From the NCBI RefSeq assembly GCF_024721265.1, contig NZ_JAMXOC010000028.1:1-38490 (forward strand): a DNA stretch of 38,490 nucleotides, in the 5' to 3' direction. Under the pieces are notes generated by a model that worked only from the letters and a program-made list of their open reading frames with translations, made no database searches and was not told where the DNA came from. The translations under genes were made by a program, and so were the position numbers. The stretch's first letter is position 1. Each line of letters starts with the position of its first letter. The DNA is from Ohessyouella blattaphilus (lineage in GTDB: Bacteria; Bacillota; Clostridia; Lachnospirales; Lachnospiraceae). Of the stretch, positions 23,773 through 33,438 are shown piece after piece.

Positions 23773-25383
23773 ATGATAAAGGTTTTTTTGGTAGAAGATG
23801 AGATGGTTATCCGCAATGCCATTAAAAATAGCATAGACTGGGAAAAGGAAGGCTATGAATTTGTGGGTGAGGCCGGTGATGGCGAGTTAGCTTACCCCCT
23901 TATTTTGAAAAGGCAGCCGGATATTTTGATTACCGATATAAAAATGCCTTTTATGGATGGACTTGAGTTAAGCGCAGCTGTTAAGAAAGAGCTTCCGGCG
24001 CTAAAGATTCTGATTCTCAGTGGCTACAATGACTTTGAATACGCGAAGACGGCTATTGGCATAGGCGTTACCGATTATCTGCTTAAGCCTGTTTCGGCGG
24101 AAATGCTCTTAGAGTCCTTAGCAGGAATTAGAGAGATGATCCAAAAGGAGAGTCAGAACAAAGAACTCCTTAGAAAATACGAAGAAGAGATGCAGGAAAA
24201 CTTCGAAAAGCAAAAGACGGAAGTACTAGGAAAGCTGATTACTGGTCGTTTTAGCACCATGGAAGCGCTGGACCTAGGAAAAAGCATTGGCTTAGATGTA
24301 AGCGTCGCTTACCAAAGCTTCTTACTTTTTAAAATCATGTTTTACGAAATGGGGAATACCCAGCAAGAGGATATGATTCAAGCGTTTGTGCTGATTGAAG
24401 AAATCTTTCAGAATCTTCCGGGAGCTTTTTACTTTGAGCGGGGTATTGAAGGCTGGGCTTTGATTCTAGGCGCCGATACGGAGGCAGAACTGGAAGAATT
24501 GCAAAAAAGTATTATTACGAGCATCGAAAAAACCATGACCCAGGTGCCGAGCTTTAAGTACTTTGGCGGTTGTGGTAGCGTGGCCTCTAGAGTAAGCGAC
24601 CTGCCTCAAGCTTTTCGCGATGCGGAGAAGTCCTTCTCTTATCGCTTTACCGCTAAGCCTAATCAGATTGTCCGGTGGAATGTGGAGGAAAGTGCCGGCG
24701 AGCCGGAAATCGAAATGTCATCGATTGCCTCGGTAGAAGAGAGCCGAGAGTTAATTGAGTCTTTCTTGCGTCGTGGTTCAAAGGAGGAAGTGGTAAGTTT
24801 TGTTACGGCCTACTTAGAGAGCCTATCTCCTAATTATTTGGAATCAGAAGTGATGCGCCAATACCTAATTATGGATATTCACGTTAGTATGGCCTCTTTT
24901 GCCGAGAAGATTAATCTTGACCCAGCGGAAATTCAGTCGATTAGTGATATTTCGGCAATTTTAAAAAATACGAATGATAAGGCGGACATCAGAGATAATT
25001 TGGTCACCGCTCTTGCAACCCTCTTCACCCTGCGAGATGCCAAATCAGACCGGAAATACGCCGATGTAATCGAGACGGCTAAGGAGCACATTTTGCAGCA
25101 TTATATGACTGGCGAGATATCTCTTAACACGGTGGCTAAGAAGGTAGGGATGAGTCCCAGCTACTTTAGCTCGATTTTTAGCCAGGAGATGGGTCAGACC
25201 TTTGTGGAATATCTGACTAGTACCAGGATGGGGAAGGCTAAGGAGTTGTTGCTGTGTACTAGCATGAAGACCAGTGATATCGGATATGAGGTGGGCTATA
25301 AAGATTCTCACTACTTTAGTTACATCTTTAAGAAAGTAAATGGGGTTACCCCGAAGGAATTTCGTATGCACAAGGAAGGATAG
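23773..25383 (+). CDS. YesN-type response regulator with AraC DNA-binding domain
   Basis: This 536-residue protein has a receiver domain (residues 1-120) with the phosphoacceptor D55 in ITDIKMP and K105 in LLKP. A long middle region has a coiled-coil start (residues about 120-150). The C-terminal AraC-type double helix-turn-helix (about 430-536) includes LNTVAKKVGMSPSYFSSIFSQ in pieces and the signature GYKDSHYFSYIFKKVNGVTPKEFR in pieces. Such regulators pair with YesM kinases and control carbohydrate genes nearby. The gene is followed after 2 bp by its kinase. It most likely activates the sugar importer and ara genes. Confidence 0.93.
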   Translation: MIKVFLVEDEMVIRNAIKNSIDWEKEGYEFVGEAGDGELAYPLILKRQPDILITDIKMPFMDGLELSAAVKKELPALKILILSGYNDFEYAKTAIGIGVTDYLLKPVSAEMLLESLAGIREMIQKESQNKELLRKYEEEMQENFEKQKTEVLGKLITGRFSTMEALDLGKSIGLDVSVAYQSFLLFKIMFYEMGNTQQEDMIQAFVLIEEIFQNLPGAFYFERGIEGWALILGADTEAELEELQKSIITSIEKTMTQVPSFKYFGGCGSVASRVSDLPQAFRDAEKSFSYRFTAKPNQIVRWNVEESAGEPEIEMSSIASVEESRELIESFLRRGSKEEVVSFVTAYLESLSPNYLESEVMRQYLIMDIHVSMASFAEKINLDPAEIQSISDISAILKNTNDKADIRDNLVTALATLFTLRDAKSDRKYADVIETAKEHILQHYMTGEISLNTVAKKVGMSPSYFSSIFSQEMGQTFVEYLTSTRMGKAKELLLCTSMKTSDIGYEVGYKDSHYFSYIFKKVNGVTPKEFRMHKEG

Positions 25384-25385
25384 AG

Positions 25386-26858
25386 ATGGGGAAGAAGTTG
25401 TCGCTTAATAAAAGAATCGGTTTGATTGCCCTCTCGGCGCTTTTGCCGATGGCGCTACTGCTATCTTATCTACTCTTTGTGTTGTCTTCTTCGGTTCAGT
25501 CCTTTAATGAGGTAACAAAGAGCATTAGTTATGCCAGCGCTTATGCTGAGACGGCTAAGGACAAAATAGACTATACCATGTACTACGCCATCTACGCCGG
25601 CCGGGAATTCGATAAGCTTGAGGTGGGGCGAACCTTTGGGACGGTAGAGATTGTGGATCCCTATGAGTTTATCGAAGAACTACGAGGGGCCTGTTATGAA
25701 ATGTCGGATTTGGCGACTATTTCGACCAATCAAAAGCGGGCGGAGCGGATGATTAAGACCCTAGATTCCCTGGAAAAAAGGGTGAGTATCATCGACGAAA
25801 ACCTACAAATAGGTGGGAAGTTCGAAGACAATAAAAGAATTCTCAATGATGATATTGAGTCCTTAACCGACATTATCAATGAAACGCTACAGGATTATAT
25901 CTATTTGGAGAGTGAAAGCCTCGCGAACGTCCGGGATGATGTGGTGCGCCAGGAGCAAAACGCCATCACCGTCTGTGTGATTACGGTAGCGATTGTGCTA
26001 GTGGCAAGCATATCCCTTTCTGTATTTGCCATTCGTAGCGTGACTACCCCGATTAAGAAACTAAGTAAGATGGCGGGCAAGGTGGCTAAAGGTGATTTTA
26101 CCGCCAGAACCGAGGTACCCGCTGAGGATGAGATAGCGGTTCTGACAAACTCATTTAACGATATGACCCAGGAAATCGGGGACCTAATCGAAAACATCAA
26201 AGCCGAACAGGCGAATCTGCGTTTGACGGAGAGTAAGCTATTGCAAGCCCAAATCAATCCGCACTTTTTGTACAATACTCTCGATACCATCGTGTGGATG
26301 GCAGAGGAAAAGAAAAGCGAGCAGGTGGTGAAGGTGGTGACTCTTTTATCCCAGTTCTTCCGCACGACCCTAAGCGGTGGCTCCGATTATATCAGTATCA
26401 ATGAAGAGCTTAAGCATGTGGAGAGCTATCTTAAAATTCAAGAGGTCCGCTATCAGGATATTCTAGATTTTGAAATAGAAGCAAGCCCAGAGGTCTTAGA
26501 GTACCGGATTCCTAAGCTGACCTTGCAGCCGCTGGTAGAAAACGCTCTTTACCACGGGATTAAGAACAAGCGGGGAAAAGGGTTGATCCGGGTGGAGGCA
26601 GTAAAAAAAGGGCAGAATATCCTGCTTAAGATTATCGATAATGGCGTGGGAATGACCGAGGAAGAGCTACAAAGTACGAGAAATCGCTTGGTTAACGAAC
26701 GCCAATCCGGAAGCTCCGGATACGGCATCTACAATGTAAATCGCCGCATAAAGTATTATTGTGGTGAGGAGTATGGGGTGTTCTTCGAAAGCGAAAAAGG
26801 AGTGGGGACTAGCGCGGTAGTAATCATTGCAGCGGATAAAATCACACCGATTTCGTAA
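25386..26858 (+). CDS. YesM-type sensor histidine kinase
   Basis: This 490-residue membrane kinase has TM1 at about 11-33, an extracellular sensor loop of about 155 residues, TM2 at about 193-217, and a HAMP domain. The kinase core has the phosphoacceptor His in QAQINPHFLYNT, the N box PLVENALYHGIKNK, IDNGVGMT, and GYGIYNVNRRI. This is the LytS/YesM (His_kinase) class. The start follows the regulator stop by 2 bp, with GGAAGGATAGAG as the binding site. The signal is probably a pentose or pentose-containing oligosaccharide, given the downstream genes. Confidence 0.93.
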   Translation: MGKKLSLNKRIGLIALSALLPMALLLSYLLFVLSSSVQSFNEVTKSISYASAYAETAKDKIDYTMYYAIYAGREFDKLEVGRTFGTVEIVDPYEFIEELRGACYEMSDLATISTNQKRAERMIKTLDSLEKRVSIIDENLQIGGKFEDNKRILNDDIESLTDIINETLQDYIYLESESLANVRDDVVRQEQNAITVCVITVAIVLVASISLSVFAIRSVTTPIKKLSKMAGKVAKGDFTARTEVPAEDEIAVLTNSFNDMTQEIGDLIENIKAEQANLRLTESKLLQAQINPHFLYNTLDTIVWMAEEKKSEQVVKVVTLLSQFFRTTLSGGSDYISINEELKHVESYLKIQEVRYQDILDFEIEASPEVLEYRIPKLTLQPLVENALYHGIKNKRGKGLIRVEAVKKGQNILLKIIDNGVGMTEEELQSTRNRLVNERQSGSSGYGIYNVNRRIKYYCGEEYGVFFESEKGVGTSAVVIIAADKITPIS

Positions 26859-26879
26859 AAAATCGTACCATTTCTTACC

Positions 26880-26901
26880 GTTCATAAAAAGTTCATAAAA
26901 A
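26880..26901. promoter_or_regulatory. Tandem 11-bp direct repeat upstream of the sugar importer
   Basis: GTTCATAAAAA is repeated head to tail at 26880-26890 and 26891-26901, just after the kinase gene. Tandem repeats one helical turn apart suit AraC-type or other response regulators. It is a candidate YesN site, though the sequence is A-rich and could be incidental. Confidence 0.4.
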
Positions 26902-26907
26902 AGAAAA

Positions 26908-26950
26908 CAAAAAGAAGAGGATCGTCCGTTTCCTTTTCTTTTTGCTTTTG
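26908..26950 (+). terminator. Terminator-like hairpin between yesMN and the importer genes
   Basis: CAAAAAGAAGAGGA (26908-26921) pairs with TCCTTTTCTTTTTG (26931-26944), 14 bp with one G-T pair, with T-rich sequence on the 3' side. The stem is AT-rich, so its strength is moderate. It may limit readthrough from the two-component genes into the importer genes. Confidence 0.5.
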
Positions 26951-27001
26951 TTAAGCTGACTTCAGAAATAAAAAAACAGAAGTTAAAAGAGGAGGATCAA
27001 A

Positions 27002-28021
27002 ATGAAAAAAAGGTTACTTAGTATTATGTTAGTAGCAGCAATGGTTGGCGTTATGGTTATGGGTTGTTCTCAGAAAGCCGATAATGGGGATAGCGGCGAT
27101 GCCAGCGACAGTGGGGATAGCGATTTGATTACCGTAGGTTATGCGCAAGTAGGTGCCGAGTCTGACTGGCGGACCGCCAATACCGAATCCTTTAAGAGTA
27201 CCTTTACCAAAGAAAACGGTTATGAGTTGATTTTTGATGACGCTCAGCAAAAACAAGAAAACCAAATCAAAGCAATCCGTTCTTTCATTCAACAAGGCGT
27301 TGACTATATCGTTGTTGCTCCTGTTGTAGAGACCGGTTGGGAGACAGTGCTTGAAGAAGCAAAAGCTGAAGGCATCCCAGTTATTCTTTCTGATAGACAA
27401 ATGGATGTTTCTGACGAAAGCTTATACGAATGCTGGGTAGGTGGAAACTTTATCAAAGAAGGTGAAGACGGCGGCCATTGGCTAGAAGATTACTTGAAAG
27501 AAAAAGGTATGGACGGCGAAGAAATCAACATGGTTACTCTTCAGGGAACCATTGGGGCTTCTGCACAAGTAGGCCGTACCGAAGGATTTGCTAACGTGTT
27601 AGCAGAAAATGATAACTGGAATATGTTAGAACTCCAAACAGGTGAGTTTACTCAGGCAAAAGGCCAGGAAGTTATGGAGTCTTTCCTAAAGAAATACGAT
27701 GATATTGATGTGGTTATCGCCGAGAACGACAACATGGCTTTTGGTGCAATTGATGCGATTAAGGCAGCAGGTAAGACTTGTGGACCAGACGGCGACATCA
27801 CCATTATCTCTTTCGATGCTGTTAAAGCGGCTTTCGATGCCATGATCGCTGGTGATTTGAACTGTGCAGTTGAGTGTAACCCACTTCACGGACCACGTGT
27901 AGCGGAGATTATTCAGAAGCTAGAAGCAGGCGAAGAAGTTGATAAGATTCAATATGTAGATGAAGAGTTATTTGACACATCTATGGACCTTGAGGAAATC
28001 GTTAAAACACGTGCATACTAG
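27002..28021 (+). CDS. Sugar ABC transporter binding lipoprotein, YtfQ-like
   Basis: This 339-residue lipoprotein has lipobox VMVMGC (Cys22), an acidic Ser/Asp/Gly linker, and a periplasmic-binding fold. VGYAQVGAESDWRTANTES, DDAQQKQENQIKAIRSFIQQG (in pieces), APVVETGWE and TLQGTIGAS match E. coli YtfQ, the galactofuranose-binding protein. In this locus the ligand may be arabinofuranose or L-arabinose (inference from araD/araA). AGAGGAGG precedes the ATG. A hairpin after the gene should keep its message more abundant than the rest. Confidence 0.92.
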   Translation: MKKRLLSIMLVAAMVGVMVMGCSQKADNGDSGDASDSGDSDLITVGYAQVGAESDWRTANTESFKSTFTKENGYELIFDDAQQKQENQIKAIRSFIQQGVDYIVVAPVVETGWETVLEEAKAEGIPVILSDRQMDVSDESLYECWVGGNFIKEGEDGGHWLEDYLKEKGMDGEEINMVTLQGTIGASAQVGRTEGFANVLAENDNWNMLELQTGEFTQAKGQEVMESFLKKYDDIDVVIAENDNMAFGAIDAIKAAGKTCGPDGDITIISFDAVKAAFDAMIAGDLNCAVECNPLHGPRVAEIIQKLEAGEEVDKIQYVDEELFDTSMDLEEIVKTRAY

Positions 28022-28029
28022 GTGATTTT

Positions 28030-28077
28030 AAGGTGTGGAGTTGATAAACCGAAAGGGAGTTAACTCCGCACCTTTTT
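28030..28077 (+). terminator. Intra-operon terminator after the binding protein gene
   Basis: AAGGTGTGGAGTT (28030-28042) pairs with AACTCCGCACCTT (28062-28074), 13 bp with one wobble, followed by a T run. It lies between the binding protein and ATPase genes. Partial termination here gives excess binding protein, as in many ABC import operons. Confidence 0.75.
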
Positions 28078-28121
28078 AACATCCAGGGAATTCTGGCTAA
28101 AAGCGGAAAGGAAGATGTAGG

Positions 28122-29633
28122 ATGGAGAATAATGTTGTCCTGACCATGCGAAACATAAACAAGAATTTCCCCGGCGTTCGCGCCCTTTCAAAGGTGGATT
28201 TCACTTTGAGAAAAGGCGAGATACATGCCCTGATGGGAGAAAATGGAGCGGGGAAGTCCACTTTAATTAAGGTTTTAACGGGAGTGGAGGAATTTGAGAC
28301 CGGTGAGATTAGAATGGCAGGGTGCGAGTGTGCCATTGTCAATAAATCTCCCGAAGAAGCGCAGAAATGCGGAATTAGTACAGTATACCAAGAAGTTAAC
28401 TTATGTCCCAATCTATCCGTTGCGGAAAATCTCTATATCGGCCGGGAACCAAAGAAATTTGGGGGAATCGATTGGAAGACGATGAATAAGAACGCAAAGG
28501 CTTTGTTAGAAAGTCTAGATATAGATATTGACCCGAAAAAGGCGGTAGAGAATTATTCGGTGGCAATCCAGCAAATGGTGGCGATTGCCAGAGCGGTGGA
28601 TATGTCAGCGGCCGTGTTGATTCTCGATGAGCCTACCTCGTCTCTTGATGACGGCGAAGTGGAGAAGCTCTTTACTTTAATGCGCAAGCTCCAGAAACAA
28701 GGAGTAGGGATCATTTTTGTCACCCATTTTTTAGAGCAGGTGTATGAGGTGACAGACCGCATTACCGTCTTGCGAAATGGCGAGCTGGTGGGCGAGTATG
28801 AGACGGCCAAGCTTCCCCGCTTAGAGTTGGTAGCGAAGATGATGGGTAAGGATTTTGACGATCTGGCCAAAATCAAACCAGAAGGCGTCTCGAAGACGAA
28901 GGCAGAAGTGCTTATTGAAGCCAAGGAATTAGGCAGACGGGGGACCATTAAGCCCTACTCTCTCCAGATTAATAAAGGTGAAGTTATCGGCTTAACGGGA
29001 CTTCTTGGCTCGGGACGCTCGGAGCTTGCCCGGGTTATCTACGGGGCCGATAAGCCGGATACCGGCGAGCTTTTCGTAAACGACGAAAAGGTACATATTA
29101 AGAGCCCTCGCGAGGCAATGATGCGGGGAATGGCTTATTTACCGGAGGATCGCAAGGCCGAAGGAATTATTGCCGACTTATCTGTTAGAGAAAACATCAT
29201 TATCGCTTTACAAGCAAAGCGAGGAATGTTTAAGCGGATGAGCACCAAAGAACAGGAAGAGTTCACCGATAAATATATTGAACTTCTTCAGATTAAAACG
29301 GCTAATAGAGAGACCCCGATTAAGCAATTAAGCGGTGGTAATCAGCAAAAGGTGATTTTGGCCCGGTGGCTACTTACTAATCCGGATTTTATTATTTTAG
29401 ATGAGCCCACAAGAGGGATTGACGTGGGAACGAAGACGGAGATTCAGAAATTAGTCTTACAGTTAGCAGATGAAGGCAAATCCGTAATCTTTATCTCCTC
29501 GGAAATCGAGGAGATGCTGAGAACGTGTAACCGCATGGCGGTTCTTCGCGATGGACAGAAGGTCGGCGAGTTAGAGGAAGACGAACTGAGCCAAGAAGCG
29601 ATTATGAAAGCAATTGCAGGAGGTGACAGATAA
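28122..29633 (+). CDS. Sugar ABC transporter ATPase, two ABC domains (YtfR/RbsA-like)
   Basis: This 503-residue protein has two fused ABC modules. The first has Walker A GENGAGKST, an unusual signature YSVAIQQ and Walker B LILDEPTSS. The second has the degenerate Walker A GLLGSGRSE, signature LSGGNQQK and LDEPTRGIDVG. This is the normal layout of ribose/galactofuranose-type importers, with one active site. The ATG at 28122 is preceded by GGAAAGGAAG. Its TAA overlaps the next ATG (TAATG). Confidence 0.94.
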   Translation: MENNVVLTMRNINKNFPGVRALSKVDFTLRKGEIHALMGENGAGKSTLIKVLTGVEEFETGEIRMAGCECAIVNKSPEEAQKCGISTVYQEVNLCPNLSVAENLYIGREPKKFGGIDWKTMNKNAKALLESLDIDIDPKKAVENYSVAIQQMVAIARAVDMSAAVLILDEPTSSLDDGEVEKLFTLMRKLQKQGVGIIFVTHFLEQVYEVTDRITVLRNGELVGEYETAKLPRLELVAKMMGKDFDDLAKIKPEGVSKTKAEVLIEAKELGRRGTIKPYSLQINKGEVIGLTGLLGSGRSELARVIYGADKPDTGELFVNDEKVHIKSPREAMMRGMAYLPEDRKAEGIIADLSVRENIIIALQAKRGMFKRMSTKEQEEFTDKYIELLQIKTANRETPIKQLSGGNQQKVILARWLLTNPDFIILDEPTRGIDVGTKTEIQKLVLQLADEGKSVIFISSEIEEMLRTCNRMAVLRDGQKVGELEEDELSQEAIMKAIAGGDR

Positions 29634-30688
29634 TGAAAGATAAAAGTTTAGTAAGAAGAATTACCGGTCATCGCTTGTTTATGCCCCTTGTATGCTTGGC
29701 AATCGTTCTCCTTGCCAACCTCTTAAGGCAGCCGGATTTTTTTAAGATTACAGTAAAAGATGGCACTCTTTATGGTTATGTCATTGACGTTATCAATCGC
29801 GGTAGCGAATTAGTGATTTTAGCGGTAGGGATGACTCTTGTAGTTTCTTCCTCTGCTGGTACCGATATCTCTGTTGGTGCAATTATGGCAGTGGCAGCGG
29901 CGATTTGCTGCTTTATCCTATCGGGCGGTCAAGTCTCAGTAAATGAATATGCCAACCCTTACGTATTAGGTGTGGTGATTGCTCTTGTTTTAGGAGCAAT
30001 CTGTGGTGCCTGGAATGGCTTTCTCGTTGCCAAGCTGCGAATTCAGCCGATGGTGGCAACCCTTATTTTGTTTACTGCTGGTCGCGGGATTGCCCAGCTC
30101 ATCACCAACGGTCAGATTACCTATATCCGGGTACCTGAGTATAAAGTCCTAGGTGGCTCCATTAGTGGCTTGCCTTTACCAGTACCTTTCTTTGTCTCTT
30201 TAGCAGTGGTGATTCTAGCCTACATACTTTTAAAACGAACGTCGCTAGGACTATATATTGAAGCTGTTGGTATCAACCCGAAAGCTTCACGACTAGTGGG
30301 GATTAAGTCCTCTCTAATCATCTTCTTAACCTATGCCTTTTGTGGTCTCTGTGCGGGGATCGCTGGACTAGTAGCTAGCTCGCGAATCTATTCGGCGGAT
30401 GCCAACAATGTGGGACTTAATATGGAATTAGACGCTATTTTAGCAGTTGCTCTTGGTGGTAATAGCTTGGGCGGCGGTAAGTTTTTCCTAATGGGAAGTG
30501 TAATTGGCGCCTATACGATTCAGGCTCTGACGACGACTCTTTACGCCATGGGCGTATCGGCGGACCAGATTCCTGTCTATAAGGCGATTGTCGTTGTTAT
30601 CATCGTCTCTTTGCAATCAGAAGAACTGAGAAAGTGGTTCAAAAAGAAGTTCGCCACTAAAAAAGTAGTAGAAAGTGAGGTGGCATGA
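29633..30688 (+). CDS. Sugar ABC transporter permease (YtfT-like)
   Basis: This 351-residue member of the BPD_transp_2 family has about 8-10 membrane segments, with GMTLVVSSSAGTDISVGAIMA early and GGNSLGGGKFFLMGSVIGA late, as in ribose-type permeases. It starts by 1-bp overlap with the ATPase stop and overlaps the second permease by 4 bp, so translation is coupled. It forms the membrane channel with the next gene product. Confidence 0.92.
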   Translation: MKDKSLVRRITGHRLFMPLVCLAIVLLANLLRQPDFFKITVKDGTLYGYVIDVINRGSELVILAVGMTLVVSSSAGTDISVGAIMAVAAAICCFILSGGQVSVNEYANPYVLGVVIALVLGAICGAWNGFLVAKLRIQPMVATLILFTAGRGIAQLITNGQITYIRVPEYKVLGGSISGLPLPVPFFVSLAVVILAYILLKRTSLGLYIEAVGINPKASRLVGIKSSLIIFLTYAFCGLCAGIAGLVASSRIYSADANNVGLNMELDAILAVALGGNSLGGGKFFLMGSVIGAYTIQALTTTLYAMGVSADQIPVYKAIVVVIIVSLQSEELRKWFKKKFATKKVVESEVA

Positions 30689-31716
30689 TGAATAAGAAAA
30701 AGGGAAGAAAGAGTATCTTAGAGGGAACCGGCTTTTTGTTAATGATTACCATCGCTCTCTTTATCGTGATGTACGTAATAGGTTGTCTTCTTTTTGCCGA
30801 CAAGGGCTTTGCTAAGCCGCAAGTATTTATTAATCTATTAATTTCTAATGCTGGCTTAATTGTAATTGCTGCTGGTATGACGGTGATTATGATTACTGGT
30901 GGCATTGATATCTCCGTCGGTTCCGTGGTCGCAGTGGTGTGTATGATGCTGGCCTGGATGATGGAGAGAAAGGATGTGGGAGCAATTCCGGCGACGTTAA
31001 TCGTCCTAGGGTTTGGCCTAGTATTTGGTCTCTTCCAAGGCTTTCTGGTGTCCTATCTTAAGATTCAGCCCTTTATTGTAACCCTAGCGGGCATGTTCTT
31101 TGCCAGAGGACTAACCGCCATGATTTCTCAAGATATGATAAGTATTAAGAACGAGATGTTTTTAAGCTGGGCGAAGTATAAAATTGTCATTCCTCTATTT
31201 GGGAGAGTGAACCGCCGGGGTGAGGTTATGTATCCGTATATCTATCCTAGTGTGGTAATCGCCTTTCTCGTACTGGTTATTATTTTTTTAATGCTAAAGT
31301 ACACTAAGTTTGGCCGTTCTCTTTACGCCGTAGGCGGGAATGAGCAATCGGCGCTTATGATGGGACTTAACGTGCGTCGTACCAAGTTATACGCTTACGT
31401 TCTAAACGGTTTATTAGCCTCCCTTGGCGGCTTCCTATTCTGTCTAAATACTTGTGCCGGCTTCGTTGAACAGGCCAAAGGTCTCGAGATGGATGCGATT
31501 TCTAGTGCAGTTATCGGCGGTACCTTATTAACCGGTGGTGTGGGAAATGTTTTCGGTAGCCTATTCGGCGTTCTGATTAAAGGAACCATCGAGACTTTTA
31601 TCACTTTCCAGGGGACGTTATCCTCTTGGTGGGTGCGAATTGCCATTGCCGCCTTACTAGCATTTTTCATTATTCTTCAGAGTATTTTTGCTTCGTTAAA
31701 AGAGAAGAGAAAATAA
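30685..31716 (+). CDS. Sugar ABC transporter permease (YjfF-like)
   Basis: This 343-residue second permease of the pair has the same family blocks: GMTVIMITGGIDISVGSVVA and GGTLLTGGVGNVFGSLFG. YjfF-type permeases pair with YtfT in the galactofuranose importer. Two ATGs overlap at 30685 and 30688; either overlaps or abuts the upstream TGA. It is followed by a stem-loop at 31721-31753. Confidence 0.92.
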   Translation: MMNKKKGRKSILEGTGFLLMITIALFIVMYVIGCLLFADKGFAKPQVFINLLISNAGLIVIAAGMTVIMITGGIDISVGSVVAVVCMMLAWMMERKDVGAIPATLIVLGFGLVFGLFQGFLVSYLKIQPFIVTLAGMFFARGLTAMISQDMISIKNEMFLSWAKYKIVIPLFGRVNRRGEVMYPYIYPSVVIAFLVLVIIFLMLKYTKFGRSLYAVGGNEQSALMMGLNVRRTKLYAYVLNGLLASLGGFLFCLNTCAGFVEQAKGLEMDAISSAVIGGTLLTGGVGNVFGSLFGVLIKGTIETFITFQGTLSSWWVRIAIAALLAFFIILQSIFASLKEKRK

Positions 31717-31720
31717 CCCG

Positions 31721-31753
31721 CAACCGTACAACTATTCAGTAGTTGTGCGGTTG
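31721..31753 (+). other. Stem-loop after the importer genes, no T tract
   Basis: CAACCGTACAACTA pairs with TAGTTGTGCGGTTG over 14 bp with one wobble, 5-nt loop TTCAG. It is not followed by a T run, so it is more likely an mRNA end-stabiliser or processing site than a terminator. Its 3' arm touches the -35 of the next promoter. Confidence 0.6.
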
Positions 31754-31779
31754 ATTACTATTATCAATTCAGTTATACT
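31751..31779 (+). promoter_or_regulatory. Promoter of the kinase-araD-araA genes
   Basis: TTGATT at 31751-31756, a 17-bp spacer, and TATACT at 31774-31779. It would allow the catabolic genes to be transcribed separately from the importer. Confidence 0.65.
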
Positions 31780-31826
31780 TAAGGCACTGACGCATAATTT
31801 TAAAGAAGAATAAAGGAGACAGACTA

Positions 31827-33425
31827 ATGAGTGAAGTTTTAAAAGCTGCCATCGAAAATGGCAATACTTCCCTGGGGATTGAGTTCGGTTCGACAAGAAT
31901 TAAGGCCGTCTTGATAGAAGCCAGTGGAGAAGTGCTAGCAACAGGCGGTTACGACTGGGAAAATCAGCTGGTAGACGGAATCTGGACGTATGATCTGAAA
32001 ACGGTTCAAGAGGGTTTACAAGCCAGTTATCTCCAAATGGCAACAGATGTAAAAGAAAAATACGGTATCGAGTTAACGAAAATTGGTTCCATTGGCATCA
32101 GTGCGATGATGCATGGATACATACCATTTAACGACCAAGACGAGTTATTGGTACCTTTTAGAACGTGGCGTAACACCATGACCGAACCCGCATCGGCGGT
32201 TTTGTCCAAGCTCTTTAATTTTCATATCCCTCAGAGATGGAGCGTTGCCCACTTGTATCAGGCTATTCTTAACCAAGAGTCTCACGTAAAAGACGTGGAT
32301 TTCTTTACCACCTTGGCAGGATACGTACACTGGCAGTTAACCGGGGAAAAGGTCTTAGGTATCGGTGATGCCTCAGGAATGTTCCCTATCGATTCAAAAA
32401 TCTGTGATTATGACGAAACCATGGTTTCTGATTTTAATTCCCTGGCGAAAGAAAGCGGATATAGCTGGAAGGTGGAAGAGTTGATGCCCAAGGTGTTAGT
32501 CGCCGGCGAAGATGCTGGTAAACTAACCGAAGCCGGCGCAAAGCTTCTAGATCCTACAGGAAGGCTTGCCGCCGGAATTCCTCTGTGTCCTCCAGAAGGG
32601 GATGCGGGCACCGGTATGGCCGCGACCAATGCGGTGGCTGTCCGCACCGGAAATGTCTCCGCCGGCACCAGTGTGTTTGCCATGGTGGTATTGGAGAAAG
32701 CCTTATCAAGAGCGTATGAAGAAATCGATTTAGTAACCACTCCTAGCGGAGAAGCGGTAGCCATGGTTCACTGCAACAACGGTACCTCGGATTTAAATGC
32801 CTGGGTAAACCTTTTTAAAGAGTTTGCCGAAAGCTTTGGCATCGAAGTAGATATGAACAAGCTCTTTGGCAATCTTTACAATAAGGCTCTAGAAGGGGAC
32901 GATGATTTAGGCGGACTACTTGCCTACAATTATTTTTCCGGTGAACACATTACCGAGTTTGAAGCTGGTAGACCGCTATTTGTGAAAAAGCCTGATAGCA
33001 AATTTAATTTAGCTAACTTTATGAAGACCCATCTGTTCACCTCTTTAGGTGCTCTTAAGACAGGGATGGATATATTGCTTAAAAATGAAGGCGTTAAACT
33101 AGAAGTTATGATGGGACACGGCGGTTTCTTTAAAACCCCAGTAGTCGGTCAAAGAATTATGGCCGGAGCCATTAACACCCCAGTTGCCTTAATGGAGACT
33201 GCTGGTGAAGGCGGTGCTTGGGGAATTGCTATTCTCGCCTCCTATTTAATCAATAAAGAAGCAGGTGAATCCTTAGCTGACTATCTAGGAGAAAAGGTCT
33301 TTGCCGGCGAAAAAGGAGATATTCTCGCACCGGAAACTAGAGACGTGAAAGCCTTTGATGGCTTCCTAGAGCGCTATACGGAAGGACTAGCCATCGAAAG
33401 AGCAGCAGTAGATAGTCTAAGGTGA
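31827..33425 (+). CDS. FGGY family carbohydrate kinase, probable L-ribulokinase
   Basis: This 532-residue two-domain sugar kinase has an N-terminal phosphate loop reading [15 protein letters not shown] (Glu where most FGGY kinases have Asp), GISAMMHGY, and the C-terminal [11 protein letters not shown] and [12 protein letters not shown]. It lies directly before araD and araA, where an L-ribulokinase is required and no other candidate exists. Hence phosphorylation of L-ribulose to L-ribulose 5-phosphate is inferred. It is distinct from the classical AraB sequence, so I leave the symbol blank. AAAGGAGA precedes the ATG; araD follows after 13 bp. Confidence 0.87.
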   Translation: MSEVLKAAIENGNTSLGIEFGSTRIKAVLIEASGEVLATGGYDWENQLVDGIWTYDLKTVQEGLQASYLQMATDVKEKYGIELTKIGSIGISAMMHGYIPFNDQDELLVPFRTWRNTMTEPASAVLSKLFNFHIPQRWSVAHLYQAILNQESHVKDVDFFTTLAGYVHWQLTGEKVLGIGDASGMFPIDSKICDYDETMVSDFNSLAKESGYSWKVEELMPKVLVAGEDAGKLTEAGAKLLDPTGRLAAGIPLCPPEGDAGTGMAATNAVAVRTGNVSAGTSVFAMVVLEKALSRAYEEIDLVTTPSGEAVAMVHCNNGTSDLNAWVNLFKEFAESFGIEVDMNKLFGNLYNKALEGDDDLGGLLAYNYFSGEHITEFEAGRPLFVKKPDSKFNLANFMKTHLFTSLGALKTGMDILLKNEGVKLEVMMGHGGFFKTPVVGQRIMAGAINTPVALMETAGEGGAWGIAILASYLINKEAGESLADYLGEKVFAGEKGDILAPETRDVKAFDGFLERYTEGLAIERAAVDSLR

Positions 33426-33438
33426 GGGGGAAAATCAT

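Noticed and set aside
31721-31760. Terminator after the importer genes
   Set aside because: The stem is good but no T tract follows; it is listed as a stem-loop instead.
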